A stretch of DNA of 64,000 nt from JAEZBP01 sp963832725 (lineage in GTDB: Bacteria; Myxococcota_A; Polyangia; Polyangiales; Sandaracinaceae): NCBI GenBank assembly GCA_963832725.1, contig CAWHVG010000005.1, forward strand, positions 2,790,001 to 2,854,000, given 5' to 3'. Within the stretch, counting starts at the first letter, position 1. Every line of letters begins with the position of its first letter. The translations under genes and the position numbers were made by a program. Positions 54,127-63,403 of the stretch are shown here, piece by piece. The notes beneath the pieces are model-generated. The model worked only from the letters and a program-made list of their open reading frames with translations. It was not told the DNA's origin and searched no databases.

Positions 54127-54618
54127 ATGGCCAAGCGAGCACACCGTTTCTGGCTCATGAAGAGCGAGCCCGAAGTCTTCTCGATCGACGATCTCGAAAA
54201 GGACGGCCGGACCGAATGGGACGGCGTGCGCAACTACCAGGCGCGCAACTACATGCGCGACGAGATGGCGGTCGGCGATCTGGTCTTCTTCTATCACTCG
54301 AACGCGAAGCCCCCGGGCGTGGCCGGCGTCGCTCGGGTGTGCAGCGAGACGCACCCCGACCCGACGCAGTTCGATTCGAAGAGCAAGTACTTCGACCCGA
54401 AGGCGGACGGTGACGACCCGCGCTGGTGGCTGGTCGACATCGAGCACGTGGAGACGTTCCGCGAGCTGATCTCGCTCGACACGCTCAAGGCCCACGCCGA
54501 CGCGCTCGAGGGCATGATGCTCATCAAGCGCGGCATCCGCTTCAGCGTGCAGCCGGTGGACGCCAAGCACTTCGCCTACGTGCTGAAGCTGGCGGGCGCG
54601 AACACGAAGATTCGCTGA
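54127..54618 (+). CDS. EVE-domain protein
   Basis: 163 residues, the full length of a stand-alone EVE protein. Signatures: FWLMKSEPEVFSIDDLEKDG, WDGVRNYQARNYMRD, GDLVFFYHSNAKPPGVAGVA and a conserved FDPKADGDDPRWWLVD. EVE domains are PUA-like and bind modified nucleobases in DNA or RNA (for example 5-methylcytosine derivatives). Cytosolic. Function in isolation is not known. Confidence 0.92.
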   Translation: MAKRAHRFWLMKSEPEVFSIDDLEKDGRTEWDGVRNYQARNYMRDEMAVGDLVFFYHSNAKPPGVAGVARVCSETHPDPTQFDSKSKYFDPKADGDDPRWWLVDIEHVETFRELISLDTLKAHADALEGMMLIKRGIRFSVQPVDAKHFAYVLKLAGANTKIR

Positions 54619-54677
54619 GCCCAGCGGAACTCCGGCGCGCGCAGGCTGTCGGTCCCCCCAACACGCGGGAGGCGACG

Positions 54678-55220
54678 ATGGCACGGCTGAGCATGCAGCA
54701 GCGGCGGAAGCTGCGGGAAGCGATCCGGCGGAAGACGGAGATCGATCCCTCGGAACGGATGGGCGAGCTGAACATCGTCCCCTTCCTGGACGTGGTGGTG
54801 AACCTGATGCTCTTCCTGCTCGCCACCTCGGCGGCCACGATCTCGATCGCGCAGGCCGACGCTTCGTTGCCGGGGCTCTGTCGCGACTGCCACTCGCCGC
54901 GGGGGCTCGAGCTGAGCGTCACGCTGACCCGGGACGGAGTCGTCGTCGCGGATCGGGAGGGTCGCCTGGCGGAGGGCTGTGCCGAGATGAGCGGCGATGC
55001 GATGCCGGCGGTGCAGCGTCTCCCGAGCGGCTACGACTTCGCCGCATTGCGCACGTGCGCCGAGCATCTCCACCAGGACCATCCCAGCGAGAGCTCGGTG
55101 ATCGTCAGCGCCGACCCGGAGGTGCCCTACGACGCGATCATCGGCGCCATGGACGCCATGCGCGGCGGACCCGATGGGCTGCTCTTCCCCGAGGTTCGCA
55201 TCTCGGCGGGCGTGCGCTGA
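54678..55220 (+). CDS. ExbD/TolR-family protein
   Basis: 180 residues from the ATG at 54678. A basic cytoplasmic N-terminus (MARLSMQQRRKLREAIRRKT) precedes one membrane helix with the conserved proton-path Asp (NIVPFLDVVVNLMLFLLATS) and a periplasmic domain ending EVPYDAIIGAMDAMRGG. Four cysteines in the periplasmic part (LCRDC, GCAEM, RTCAEH) may form disulfides. ExbD works with ExbB in proton-driven machines; no ExbB is adjacent. Confidence 0.88.
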   Translation: MARLSMQQRRKLREAIRRKTEIDPSERMGELNIVPFLDVVVNLMLFLLATSAATISIAQADASLPGLCRDCHSPRGLELSVTLTRDGVVVADREGRLAEGCAEMSGDAMPAVQRLPSGYDFAALRTCAEHLHQDHPSESSVIVSADPEVPYDAIIGAMDAMRGGPDGLLFPEVRISAGVR

Positions 55221-55348
55221 GCCGCTCGCCTCCCATCGGCGTGCGCGGTGACCGTTCGAGCCGAGCGCGAGCGAGCAGCGCGTCTTGTTCTCTCACTGCG
55301 TGCGCCATCACGCCGATGTGAGCGGCCGCCCGAAGGCAGGTCGGCCAA

Positions 55349-56089
55349 TCAGAAGAGGTAGGCGGCGCCGAGCGAGACGCGCAAGAGCGGCAGCACGGTG
55401 TCGCCGAAGAGGGGGAGCGCGCCTCGCGAGGTGGAGATGCCGATGCCTCCGTCCGCCTGGGCGAAGAGCATGGTGTCACCGGAGATCATGCCCTCGATGC
55501 CGGCGCGCGCGAACGTGGCGCCGAAGGGTTGCGGCCCGCCCGCGTCGGGCGTGTGCGCGAACCCGAAGTGACCGCCGACGCCGAAGTAGACGGTCAGCCG
55601 CTCCATGACCTGGATGCTCAAGAGGCCGCCGGCCTCGACCCGCGCCGACCAGCCGAACGAGCCGCCGAAGACGTAGGGACCCTCCCCGACCAGCGAGCCC
55701 TGTCCCGCGGTGACAGCAGGCGTGACGAAGACGGCGATGTCGATGTTGTCCTCGCCGAAGAGGTGGATGCGCATCGGCGCCGCCAGCTCGGCGCCCGCGC
55801 CCGGCACGAGCGCCATGATCGGCGAGCCGTAGAGGAGCGACGCGCGGATGCCGATGTTGAAGGTGGAGGTCGGCGCCAGCTCGAGCTGCACCCAGAGCGA
55901 AGGCCAGCCCGCGGCGCCGGCCATCATCACCTGGCCCTCGCCCAGCGTGCGCGCGCCGAGGATCGAGGGCGTCCCCGAGGTCGATCTCGCCGTAGGTGGA
56001 GGCAAGCCGTCGTCCTGGGCCGTCACCACCGAAGACCACGCGAGCGCGAGCACGCCGGCGCAGAACGCTTTGCCCATCCCGATCCGCAT
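55349..56089 (-). CDS. Outer-membrane beta-barrel-type secreted protein
   Basis: 246 residues from the ATG at 56089. Signal peptide MGKAFCAGVLALAWSSVVTA cut near AQD. The rest is alternating amphipathic strands rich in Gly (LGEGQVMMAGAAGWPSLWVQ, FNIGIRASLLYGSPIMALVP, VYFGVGGHFGFAHTPDAGG) ending in an aromatic residue (LGAAYLF), the typical C-terminal outer-membrane signature. No recognised family. It converges on the ExbD gene. Confidence 0.72.
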   Translation of the reverse strand: MRIGMGKAFCAGVLALAWSSVVTAQDDGLPPPTARSTSGTPSILGARTLGEGQVMMAGAAGWPSLWVQLELAPTSTFNIGIRASLLYGSPIMALVPGAGAELAAPMRIHLFGEDNIDIAVFVTPAVTAGQGSLVGEGPYVFGGSFGWSARVEAGGLLSIQVMERLTVYFGVGGHFGFAHTPDAGGPQPFGATFARAGIEGMISGDTMLFAQADGGIGISTSRGALPLFGDTVLPLLRVSLGAAYLF

Positions 56090-56184
56090 CGGCGGCGATG
56101 ATAGCGTCGCCTTCGACCGGCGTCGCAAGTTCGCGGACGGGTCGAGGCTGCGCTATGAAAAGCGCCTAAGGAGGCCTTCGACTC

Positions 56185-57015
56185 ATGCGCTTTCCGGAAC
56201 GTCCTCGCGCCGCCGTCACCGGCGCCGGCAGCGGCTTCGGCCGCGCCATCTCTCTCGCGCTGGCCGATCGCGGCGCGCGCCTCGTGCTGAGCGACATCGA
56301 CGAGGAGGGCCTCGCCGAGACGATGGAGCAGGCGAAGCGGAGGGGCGCCGAGGTGCGGACACTCCGTGTCGACGTGCGCGACCCCGAGCAGGTGGAGGCG
56401 CTGGCGGCGCTGGCGGACGAGGCCTTCGGCGGAACCGACATCCTGGTCAACAACGCTGGCGTGGCGGTCTCCGGCGCCATCGGCGACGTGCCGATCGACG
56501 ACTGGCGCTGGCAGATCGACATCAACCTCTACGGCGTCATCCACGGCTGCCACGCGTTCGTGCCGCGGATGAAGCGAGCGGGCCGAGGATGGGTCTTGAA
56601 CGTGGCCTCCTCGGCCGGGCTGCTGTCGGCGCCGATGATGGGCCCGTACAACGTCACGAAAGCGGGGGTCATCGCGCTCAGCGAGACCCTCTTCGGCGAG
56701 CTGGCCGGCACCGGCGTCTCGGTGACGGCGCTCTGCCCGACCTTCTTCCGCACCAACATCCACAAGAGCGCCCGCTCATCCAGCCGCAGCCTGAACGCGC
56801 AGACCGAGAAGCTCGTCACGAAGGCCAAGTGGAGCGCGGAGGAGATCGCGGCGGTCGCCCTGAAGGGGCTGGAGCGCGGCGTGCTCTACGTCGTCCCGCA
56901 GGCCGACGGGAAGGTGCTCTGGCGCGCGAAGCGCCTCTTCGGCCAGCGCTTCTACGGCCTGGTCGGCCAGGTCATGAAGAACCCGCGGGTCAGCGCGTTC
57001 ATCAACGGTCGCTGA
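56185..57015 (+). CDS. SDR-family oxidoreductase
   Basis: 276 residues. NAD(P) site VTGAGSGFGRA, then LVNNAGVAVSG, catalytic Ser in NVASSAGLLS, and YNVTKAGVIAL (Tyr and Lys). The C-terminal part (RTNIHKSARSSSRSLNAQTE, KVLWRAKRLFGQRFYGLVGQ) is longer than FabG and matches the subgroup of cyclohexanol/steroid-type SDRs seen in mycobacteria and myxobacteria. Cytosolic, monocistronic. Confidence 0.92.
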   Translation: MRFPERPRAAVTGAGSGFGRAISLALADRGARLVLSDIDEEGLAETMEQAKRRGAEVRTLRVDVRDPEQVEALAALADEAFGGTDILVNNAGVAVSGAIGDVPIDDWRWQIDINLYGVIHGCHAFVPRMKRAGRGWVLNVASSAGLLSAPMMGPYNVTKAGVIALSETLFGELAGTGVSVTALCPTFFRTNIHKSARSSSRSLNAQTEKLVTKAKWSAEEIAAVALKGLERGVLYVVPQADGKVLWRAKRLFGQRFYGLVGQVMKNPRVSAFINGR

Positions 57016-57062
57016 GCGCGACGAGGGGATTGCGCTCCCAGGCTCCGAGGGCCGAAACGCGC

Positions 57063-57090
57063 GCGGGCGGACCCGTGGAGGCCCGCCCGC
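57063..57090. terminator. GC hairpin between convergent genes
   Basis: GCGGGCGG pairs with CCGCCCGC around a 12-base loop. It sits between the SDR stop (57015) and the flotillin operon stop (57116) and could serve both strands. It lacks a T-tract, as is common in such GC-rich genomes. Confidence 0.4.
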
Positions 57091-57115
57091 ACTCGGTGCG
57101 TTCGTTCGCGCTCGA

Positions 57116-58384
57116 TCACTCGCCCGGCAGCGGCTCTCCCCCGCCGAAGCGGCCCTTGAGCACGGCCGGCAGATCCACGCCGGTCGCGGCCTTGATCTGC
57201 TCGTTCGCCCGCACGAGCGAGGTCGCGAGATCGGAGCCGGAGGCGCCGTTTTGGTCGGACTTGCCGATGACGGTGAGCTTGTCGACGTGCAGATCGCCGA
57301 TGGTCCCGCTGACGGCGCGGAGCAAGGGGACGAGCTTCTGCATGAGGAGCGCGTCGCGCCCGCTGGTGCCGCTCGCGCGATAGGTGCGGGCCAGATGGCT
57401 GAGCACCTCCGCCGTCGCGCGGCCCTGCTCGATGATCTTCGAGGCGTCCGCCTTCGCGCTCTCCTCCGCTTGCCTCCGATTGGCTTCAGCGGGCTCGAGC
57501 ACGTCGGCCTGTAGCCGGCTCTTGATCTGCTCGATGCGGGCTTTCTGCATGCCGATCTCGGCGCGCGCCTGACTGATGTCGGCTTGCACCTCCGCCTGCT
57601 CCTCCGCGATCATCGCTTCGCGCCGCGTGCGGAGCTCGGCGATGCGCCGCTCGTTGTCCTTCGCCGCCACCTGGATCATCGCTTCGATCTTGGCGAGCTC
57701 TCCCTCGCGGGTGTTCCGCCACTTCTGCTCTTGCGCCTCCGCCTTCGCCACCGCCTCGGCGATCTGGGCCTTGCGGCGGATGTCCGCCGAGCGCATGCGA
57801 CCGATCGAGTCCAGGTAACCGACGTCGTCGGTGACGTTCTGGATCTTCAGCGTGTCGAGCACCAAGCCGATATTGGTCATGTCGTGCTCGGCTTCTTCCG
57901 TGAGCTTCTGCGCGAATGCCTCTTTGTCCTGGTTGACCTGCTCGGGCGTGAGCGTCGCGAGCACGCCGCGGAGATTCCCCTCCAGCGTCTCCCGCGCCAC
58001 CTTCATGATGTCCCCCCGGCTCTTGCCGAGGAAGCGCTCGAGGCTGGCGTGGATCAGCGGCTCCTCACCGGGGACCTTGATATTCGCCACGCCCTGCACG
58101 GTGAGCGGGATGCCGCCGCTGCTGTAGGCGTTCCGCACGGTGAGCTCGATGATCATGTTGGTGAGATCCATTCGGTCCACCGTCTCGAAGAGCGGGACGC
58201 GCATGGCGCGGCCACCCTTGATGATCCGGTATCCGATCGTGGCGTCACCACTCCGCCGCGCGCGCCCGCTGAACACGAGCACCTCGTTCGGCTGACAGAC
58301 GTAGAGCACGTTCTTGATCAGCAACACGGTGGCGACCAGACCGATCACACCGATGCCGAAGAGTGCCAATAGCGCTCCCATCAT
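57116..58384 (-). CDS. SPFH/flotillin-family protein, second copy
   Basis: 422 residues. An N-terminal membrane helix (ALFGIGVIGLVATVLLIKNV) is followed by an SPFH domain (VDRMDLTNMIIELTVRNAYS, SSGGIPLTVQGVANIKVPGE), a long coiled coil (QKWRNTREGELAKIEAMIQV, RTRREAMIAEEQAEVQADIS) and a flotillin end (DKLTVIGKSDQNG). Flotillins form scaffolds on membrane microdomains. It overlaps the upstream flotillin's stop by 4 bp (ATGA), so they are translationally coupled and likely form mixed oligomers. Confidence 0.92.
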   Translation of the reverse strand: MMGALLALFGIGVIGLVATVLLIKNVLYVCQPNEVLVFSGRARRSGDATIGYRIIKGGRAMRVPLFETVDRMDLTNMIIELTVRNAYSSGGIPLTVQGVANIKVPGEEPLIHASLERFLGKSRGDIMKVARETLEGNLRGVLATLTPEQVNQDKEAFAQKLTEEAEHDMTNIGLVLDTLKIQNVTDDVGYLDSIGRMRSADIRRKAQIAEAVAKAEAQEQKWRNTREGELAKIEAMIQVAAKDNERRIAELRTRREAMIAEEQAEVQADISQARAEIGMQKARIEQIKSRLQADVLEPAEANRRQAEESAKADASKIIEQGRATAEVLSHLARTYRASGTSGRDALLMQKLVPLLRAVSGTIGDLHVDKLTVIGKSDQNGASGSDLATSLVRANEQIKAATGVDLPAVLKGRFGGGEPLPGE

Positions 58385-59730
58385 ACCCTCCCTGCCGTCA
58401 GCTTGGCTGCCGGCGTCTTCTCGCCTTCACCGGCGAGGATGGTCGGCACGTCTACGCCGGTCGTCTCCTTCAGCGCGCGCATGACCTCGGCGACCATCTT
58501 CGGGTAGGTCGCGGCGTACGAGCTCATGCCGCTGCCGTCACCCGGGTCGAGCACGCTCACCTCGTCGATCTCGACCTTGCCGAGGTGCGCGACGACCGTA
58601 CCCACGATCTCCTCGATGTGCTGGATGACGTAGAGCTCCTTCGCGTGCGGCCCCATCTCCTTCCAGGCGTCGGTCATCATCCGCAGCACCTCGACCTCGG
58701 CCGCGCCGTTCTCGCGCGTCGGCGCGGCGGCTCCGATCGCCCACGTGGTGCGCGCTTGCCGCTCGAACTCGGCCGGGATGATCACCTCGGCCTCGAGGCG
58801 GAGCTTCTCGAGCTCGGCGCGGATCTGCTGAAGCTCGAGCTCGGCGGCCGCACGAGCCGTCTTCGCAGCGGCCTCGGCCTCGCGCTCGACAGCCTGCGCT
58901 TCACCCTCGAGCTCCGCTTTCACACGCCGGAGCTCGTTCTGCTTCTGCTGGGTCGCCATGTGCGCCCCGGCCTTGGCGACCTCGGCCCGCCGGCCGGCTT
59001 CGGCCTGCGACTGCGTGATCTCCTGCATGGCCTGGTTCTCGGCGTTCTCCGCGTCGCGTAGCGCCTGCGCGATGGCCGGGCGGCCGAGCGAGTCGAGGTA
59101 GCCCGTCTCGTCCGACACGTTCTGGATCTTCAGCGTGTCGAGCTGCAGGCCGAGCTTGTCGAGGTCGTCCTGCGCCGCGTGGATCAGCTTCTCGGCGAAC
59201 TTCAGCCGGTCCTCGTTGATCTCCTCCGGCGTGAGCTGGGCGAGGACCTCGCGGAGCGCGCCCTCGAGCGTCTGCTGTGCGACGAGCTGGATCTCCGCGA
59301 TGGGCTTGCCCAGGAAGCGCTCGATGGCGTTGCCGATCAGGTCGTCCGCGCTGTGGATCTTCACGTTCGCGATGGCGTGGATCTGCAGTGGGATGTTCCC
59401 GCGCGAATATGCGTTGACCACCACGACGTCGACCGGGATCAGCGTCATGTCGATGCGATCGATGCGCTCGAAGAACGGGTATTTGAGGGCGCGCTTGCCC
59501 TGACGCAGGACGCGATAGCCTTGCGTCGTTCCATCCGACCGCTGGTAGCTCTTGCCGCTGAAGATCAGCGCTTCGTTGGGCTGCGCGATGTACAAGAAGC
59601 GCCGCAGGATCGCGACCAGGACCAGAATCCCGATCGCCACCGCCAAGGCGCCGAACACCACGAGCCACACGATGGCTACGCCGCTGTCGGCCTGTGCCGC
59701 GCCCTCGTAGGGTGCGTACGGTTGCTGCAT
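58381..59730 (-). CDS. SPFH/flotillin-family protein, first copy
   Basis: 449 residues from the ATG at 59730, preceded by GGAGAGGGAGAG. Membrane helix near 20-45 (AIVWLVVFGALAVAIGILVL), SPFH domain (IDMTLIPVDVVVVNAYSRGN, IPLQIHAIANVKIHSADDL), coiled coil rich in Glu-Ala (AELEGEAQAVEREAEAAAKT) and C-terminal region (VDVPTILAGEG). Paralogous to the next gene; both contain GYLDS after a conserved KIQNV segment. It follows an NfeD-like gene by 115 bp, the normal SPFH-NfeD pairing. Confidence 0.92.
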   Translation of the reverse strand: MQQPYAPYEGAAQADSGVAIVWLVVFGALAVAIGILVLVAILRRFLYIAQPNEALIFSGKSYQRSDGTTQGYRVLRQGKRALKYPFFERIDRIDMTLIPVDVVVVNAYSRGNIPLQIHAIANVKIHSADDLIGNAIERFLGKPIAEIQLVAQQTLEGALREVLAQLTPEEINEDRLKFAEKLIHAAQDDLDKLGLQLDTLKIQNVSDETGYLDSLGRPAIAQALRDAENAENQAMQEITQSQAEAGRRAEVAKAGAHMATQQKQNELRRVKAELEGEAQAVEREAEAAAKTARAAAELELQQIRAELEKLRLEAEVIIPAEFERQARTTWAIGAAAPTRENGAAEVEVLRMMTDAWKEMGPHAKELYVIQHIEEIVGTVVAHLGKVEIDEVSVLDPGDGSGMSSYAATYPKMVAEVMRALKETTGVDVPTILAGEGEKTPAAKLTAGRV

Positions 59731-59845
59731 TCTCTCCCTCTCCTTTGCTCCGTCGGGCACGCGTTCTCGCGAGCCATCGGGCCCCCAGGCGCGCGCTCGC
59801 GCTCGCCGTGTGTGTGTGTCGGCCGGCGGTTCGCCGGCGCCCCCT

Positions 59846-60511
59846 TCAGTCGCGCCGCTCCGCTCCGTCGACGCGGGCGACCCGGGCTCGCGGCCCCTCC
59901 ATCTCGACGATCAAGACATCCTCGCGCCCGCCGAACGATTCCTCGTCCTCGATGCCCGACGCGAGCAGGTCGATCGAGCTGCCCTTGACGCTCACCCGCA
60001 CCTTGCCGACGCCCTTCGAACCGATGGGCACGATCACGCGGGCGGTCTTGCCGATGTAATCGGAGCTCTCGACCGCCTTGCCGCTGGTGTCCTTGCTCAG
60101 CTTGCGGAACGCGGCCTTCGCGCCGGCGCCCGTCGCGAGCCCCATCGCCAGCGCGAGGGCCAACGTCAGCCACGGGTTCTCGACCAGACCGAGCAGGTCG
60201 AGGACGAGCCCCGTCATCCCGAAGAACGCCAGGAAGAAGGTCCAGAAACGGAGCGAGAGGAAGGTCAGCAAGAACCCCGAGAAGTCGCCGTGACCTCCGA
60301 TCTCGCCCTGGTGTAGGGAGCCGTCCACGTCACCGTCGGCATCGAGGTCGGCATCGGCATCGAGGTCGGCATCGGCGTCGAGGTCGGCGTCCGCGTCGAC
60401 GTCGAGATTGGCGTCCGCGTCGACGTCCGCGTCGTGACCGCCGAGGAGGATGGACGCGCCCAGCAGGACGGCGCCCACGATGAGCGTGAACAGGTAGACG
60501 TAGATCAACAC
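59846..60511 (-). CDS. NfeD-like membrane protein with Asp-Ala repeats
   Basis: 221 residues. A first helix (LIYVYLFTLIVGAVLLGASI) is followed by a run of about 40 residues made of Asp-Ala/Asp-Leu units (VDADADLDADADL type, near 60330-60440), then two more helices (FWTFFLAFFGMTGLVLDLLG, PWLTLALALAMGLATGAG) and a C-terminal OB-fold (GKTARVIVPIGSKGVGKVRV). The OB-fold and gene order are those of NfeD/YuaF partners of flotillins. The acidic repeat lies in the non-cytoplasmic loop and is unusual; it may bind Ca2+ or Mg2+. Confidence 0.82.
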   Translation of the reverse strand: MLIYVYLFTLIVGAVLLGASILLGGHDADVDADANLDVDADADLDADADLDADADLDADGDVDGSLHQGEIGGHGDFSGFLLTFLSLRFWTFFLAFFGMTGLVLDLLGLVENPWLTLALALAMGLATGAGAKAAFRKLSKDTSGKAVESSDYIGKTARVIVPIGSKGVGKVRVSVKGSSIDLLASGIEDEESFGGREDVLIVEMEGPRARVARVDGAERRD

Positions 60512-60703
60512 GATGTCCCCCCGGCGTGCCGTGTCGGCGCGCTCGATGGCGCGCTGGCGACCGGGCTCGTGGCAGGGAACCGCATGGTGGATCGGGGCAT
60601 TCCGGAAATCGGGGTGTTGTACGCCCGATTCGCGATCGATCTTGCCGGATTCGAGCCAAACAAGAAATGCCCCCAGGCGCGGACGTCCCGAACGCGCACC
60701 GGG
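60512..60703. other. Intergenic region, about 190 bp
   Basis: It lies upstream of the NfeD-like start and downstream of the cysteine-cluster gene's stop on the same strand. GTTGTACGCCCGATTCGCG (60616-60634) is moderately AT-rich. It probably carries the flotillin operon promoter. Confidence 0.35.
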
Positions 60704-61975
60704 TCAGCCGACCAGGTCCAAGCCGTGACCCCGCGCGAGGGCTTCGACGATGGCCAATGGATGGGACGCCTCGGGTGTGGCGCGGGCGTCGTCGCCGAAC
60801 AATCGCGCGACCCAGATTGCCCGCGCCATGGCGCGCAGCTCCGCCACCACGCCGTGCTCGGCGCCGATGCAGATGAAGAACATCGCGCGCAGATAGAGCC
60901 GCTCGTCCCCCGGCTCCCGCGCGGCCGGTACGCCCTCGTCGCTTGCGCGCTCGCAGGCTGCGCGGACCCACGCGACGGAGCGGCGGACGAGGTCGCGCTC
61001 CGGACGCCACACCGCGTGCCGCTCCCACAGCAGCGCCGCGCTCCGCGCGACGGGCTCGATGGGCTGAAATGGGGCCGCCACGTCGGCGAGGCGTTCGAGC
61101 GCCTCCGCGCCGTGGCGCTCCGCCGCGGCCGCGAGCCGCCAGCAGAAAAGGGCCGGATCCTCGTGCTCTCGGCTGCGCTCGCTCGCGTCGTCACAGAATC
61201 GGCGGAGCTGGTCGGACGAGAGGCGTGCCGGACCGAGGGCGACGGCCTCTGGGAGCTGCGGCACGAAGAGCGAGCGCGGCAGCTCGACGCCCCGGCGCGA
61301 GCTGGTGAGCGGCCCCTCACCGTCACGGAACACGCAGGCGCACTCGGGGCGTGGGGCCACCCGGATCGCGTCGCCGACATCGACGTATCGCATCGGAAAC
61401 GTGCGGCAACCCTCGGGCTTGGCGTCGGCACCGGCTGCGGCGTGGATCCGACAGCCTCCATCTGTATCGAGATAGAAGCAATGGCCGTCTCGGCGAGGCG
61501 GCACCGAGAGCATCGATTCGCTTCCCGCCGCCGGCATCATGTCCGGCCACGCGTCGGGCAGCGCGGCGCGGGCGCGCGCCACGTCCAGGGCGGTGAAGAG
61601 GATGGTGTCGAATTGGCTACAGCACCCGCCCGACCCATCGCAATCGAATCCGTACTCGGGCAGCGACACGACCGGCAGGTCTCGTGCGAACGAGGCCTCC
61701 TCGGGCGTCTCGCGCTCCGAGTCGAGCAAGCCGAGCTGCGCGAGCTGTCCGAAGAAGGCCTCGACGTGCTCGATCCGGGCCGGCGCGCCCGCGGCTTCGG
61801 CCGCCAGCCGGATCCCTTCGAGATCCCGGGTCCCGTCCGCCTGGCGAAGGATCGTCCACTCGCGCTCGCCGATCCGCAGCGCGTGCTCACCCGCGTGGAG
61901 CACGATCGTCACCTCCGCGCCGACGAGGTGACGGCGAGCGCGTACGGCGGACGAGAGTCGAGGGCGGGCGAGCAC
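60704..61975 (-). CDS. YkgJ-type cysteine cluster protein with PqqD-like N-terminus
   Basis: 423 residues. Residues about 20-85 (VLHAGEHALRIGEREWTILR, FFGQLAQLGLLDSE) resemble the winged-helix PqqD/peptide-recognition fold. A YkgJ-like cluster follows (DCDGSGGCCSQFD, HCFYLDTDGGCRIH, GCRTFPMRYV, PECACVFRDGEG) with the CxxxCC pattern expected to bind Fe or Zn. The last 200 residues are helical. In related proteins (FliB-like, lysine-N-methylase-type) the cluster is enzymatic or structural. The substrate is unknown. Cytosolic. Confidence 0.78.
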   Translation of the reverse strand: MLARPRLSSAVRARRHLVGAEVTIVLHAGEHALRIGEREWTILRQADGTRDLEGIRLAAEAAGAPARIEHVEAFFGQLAQLGLLDSERETPEEASFARDLPVVSLPEYGFDCDGSGGCCSQFDTILFTALDVARARAALPDAWPDMMPAAGSESMLSVPPRRDGHCFYLDTDGGCRIHAAAGADAKPEGCRTFPMRYVDVGDAIRVAPRPECACVFRDGEGPLTSSRRGVELPRSLFVPQLPEAVALGPARLSSDQLRRFCDDASERSREHEDPALFCWRLAAAAERHGAEALERLADVAAPFQPIEPVARSAALLWERHAVWRPERDLVRRSVAWVRAACERASDEGVPAAREPGDERLYLRAMFFICIGAEHGVVAELRAMARAIWVARLFGDDARATPEASHPLAIVEALARGHGLDLVG

Positions 61976-62145
61976 TTCGCCATGCTAGCAGGGCCGTCTC
62001 TGCGCACGCCCATTCGTCGCGCGGCCCGAGTGGAAGCGTCTCCAGCCCGGGACTGCAAAGGGGACGGGTCTCGCTTCACGATGAACGGGCGGAAGGTTCG
62101 GGCACCTGTGTCCGTACGCAGCATGCACACCGCGGCGGAGGCTCG

Positions 62146-63128
62146 ATGAGCGCACATGAAGACGGGTGGCCCGATCCCGACCCGTGGACGGAGGAGACGC
62201 CGGCCGCCCCGCTCCACAGCGATGTCCGCGCCGTATCCCGCCGCGAGGGGCCGATGGGCCGGCTCGGCGAGCTGGTGGCGGGGCAGTACGAGCTGACGCG
62301 GCTGCTCGGCTACGGCTCGAGCGGCGCCGTGTACGAAGCGCGCGACGTGCAACATGGCGAGGGGGTCGCGATCAGAGATCCTGCACGAGCACCTGCGCAC
62401 GTCGGATGGACACGTGGCGCGTTTCGCACGCGAGGTTCGCGCGACGACGTCCATCGCGCACTCCTCGGTCGTGCGGGTGCTCGACGCCGGAGAGGATCGC
62501 GACGGGGCGCTCTTCTTGGTCATGGAGCTGCTCGAGGGCGAGCTGCTCTCGGAGCGCATGGCGGAGCGTCCGCCGACCCGCGATGTGCTGGAGATCGGCC
62601 GGCAGCTCCTCGGCGCGCTCTCGGCCGCGCACGCGCGAGGGGTCGTGCATCGCGACATCAAGCCGGAGAACCTCTTCCTCACCCGCACGCCGAGCGGCGC
62701 GATCCGGCTGAAGGTGCTCGACTTCGGCATCGCCAAGCACATCAGGCCGCGCTCGACGATTCTCGTTTCAGACCCTCGACGGTCTCATTCTCGGCACACC
62801 AACCTACATGAGCCCGGAGATTTGCCGCGGGATGCCCGTCACGCCGGCCGCGGACCTGTGGGCTGCGGCGACGGTGCTCTTCGAGGCGTTCGCGGGCTGG
62901 CCGCCTTTCGAGGACGAGCACGTGGGCAAGCTCCTCTTGAAGATCGTGCGGGGCCGCGCGCCCTCGCTGCGGGAGAAGCGCCCCGATCTGCCGAGCACGA
63001 TCATCGATGCCATCGACCGCGCGCTCGACCCCGACCCTGCGCAGCGCTGGCAGACGGCGGAGGAGCTGGCCACCGCGCTCTCGAGCGGGAGCGCGCCCAT
63101 CGCCGAGCTCGACTGGGACGACGACTGA
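62146..63128 (+). CDS. Ser/Thr protein kinase (two frameshifts)
   Basis: About 327 residues after repair, from the ATG at 62146. GYGSSGAVYEARD is the glycine loop. The VAIK lysine falls at a break near 62373 (GTCGCGATCAGAGATC), after which ILHEHLRTSDGHVARF continues in the next frame. HRDIKPENLF and DFGIAKH follow; a second break near 62757 precedes LDGLILGTPTYMSPE. The C-terminus ends IAELDWDDD. Cytosolic with no membrane anchor. It lies head to head with the cysteine cluster gene. Confidence 0.85.
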
Positions 63129-63403
63129 AGGTGCGGGCGCGTCTTCGCGACTGCCGGGAAGACGTGCTCCAGGTCGAAGATCGTCTCCGCGAGCGCCGCG
63201 AAGGGCTCTCCTGATTTGGCGATCGGGCGCGCGGCGGTCGCGACGGGCCGCCGCGATCGGGGAGACGGGCACGCGAGCGCCGTGAGCGCGGGCGGGAAGG
63301 ACGCTGAGGCTCCGCACGGCCCGCGCGGGGGCCTGCACTTGCCAGCGCGTCCCGAACGTCACACAACCAGCCGGCCCGAGTTTTCGGCCGGGCGTCCAAA
63401 AAC
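63129..63403. other. Intergenic region, about 275 bp
   Basis: It contains an Arg-rich, out-of-frame stretch and the AT-rich box TTTTCGGCCG near 63381, probably part of the promoter for the GMC oxidoreductase. No gene is recognised. Confidence 0.35.
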
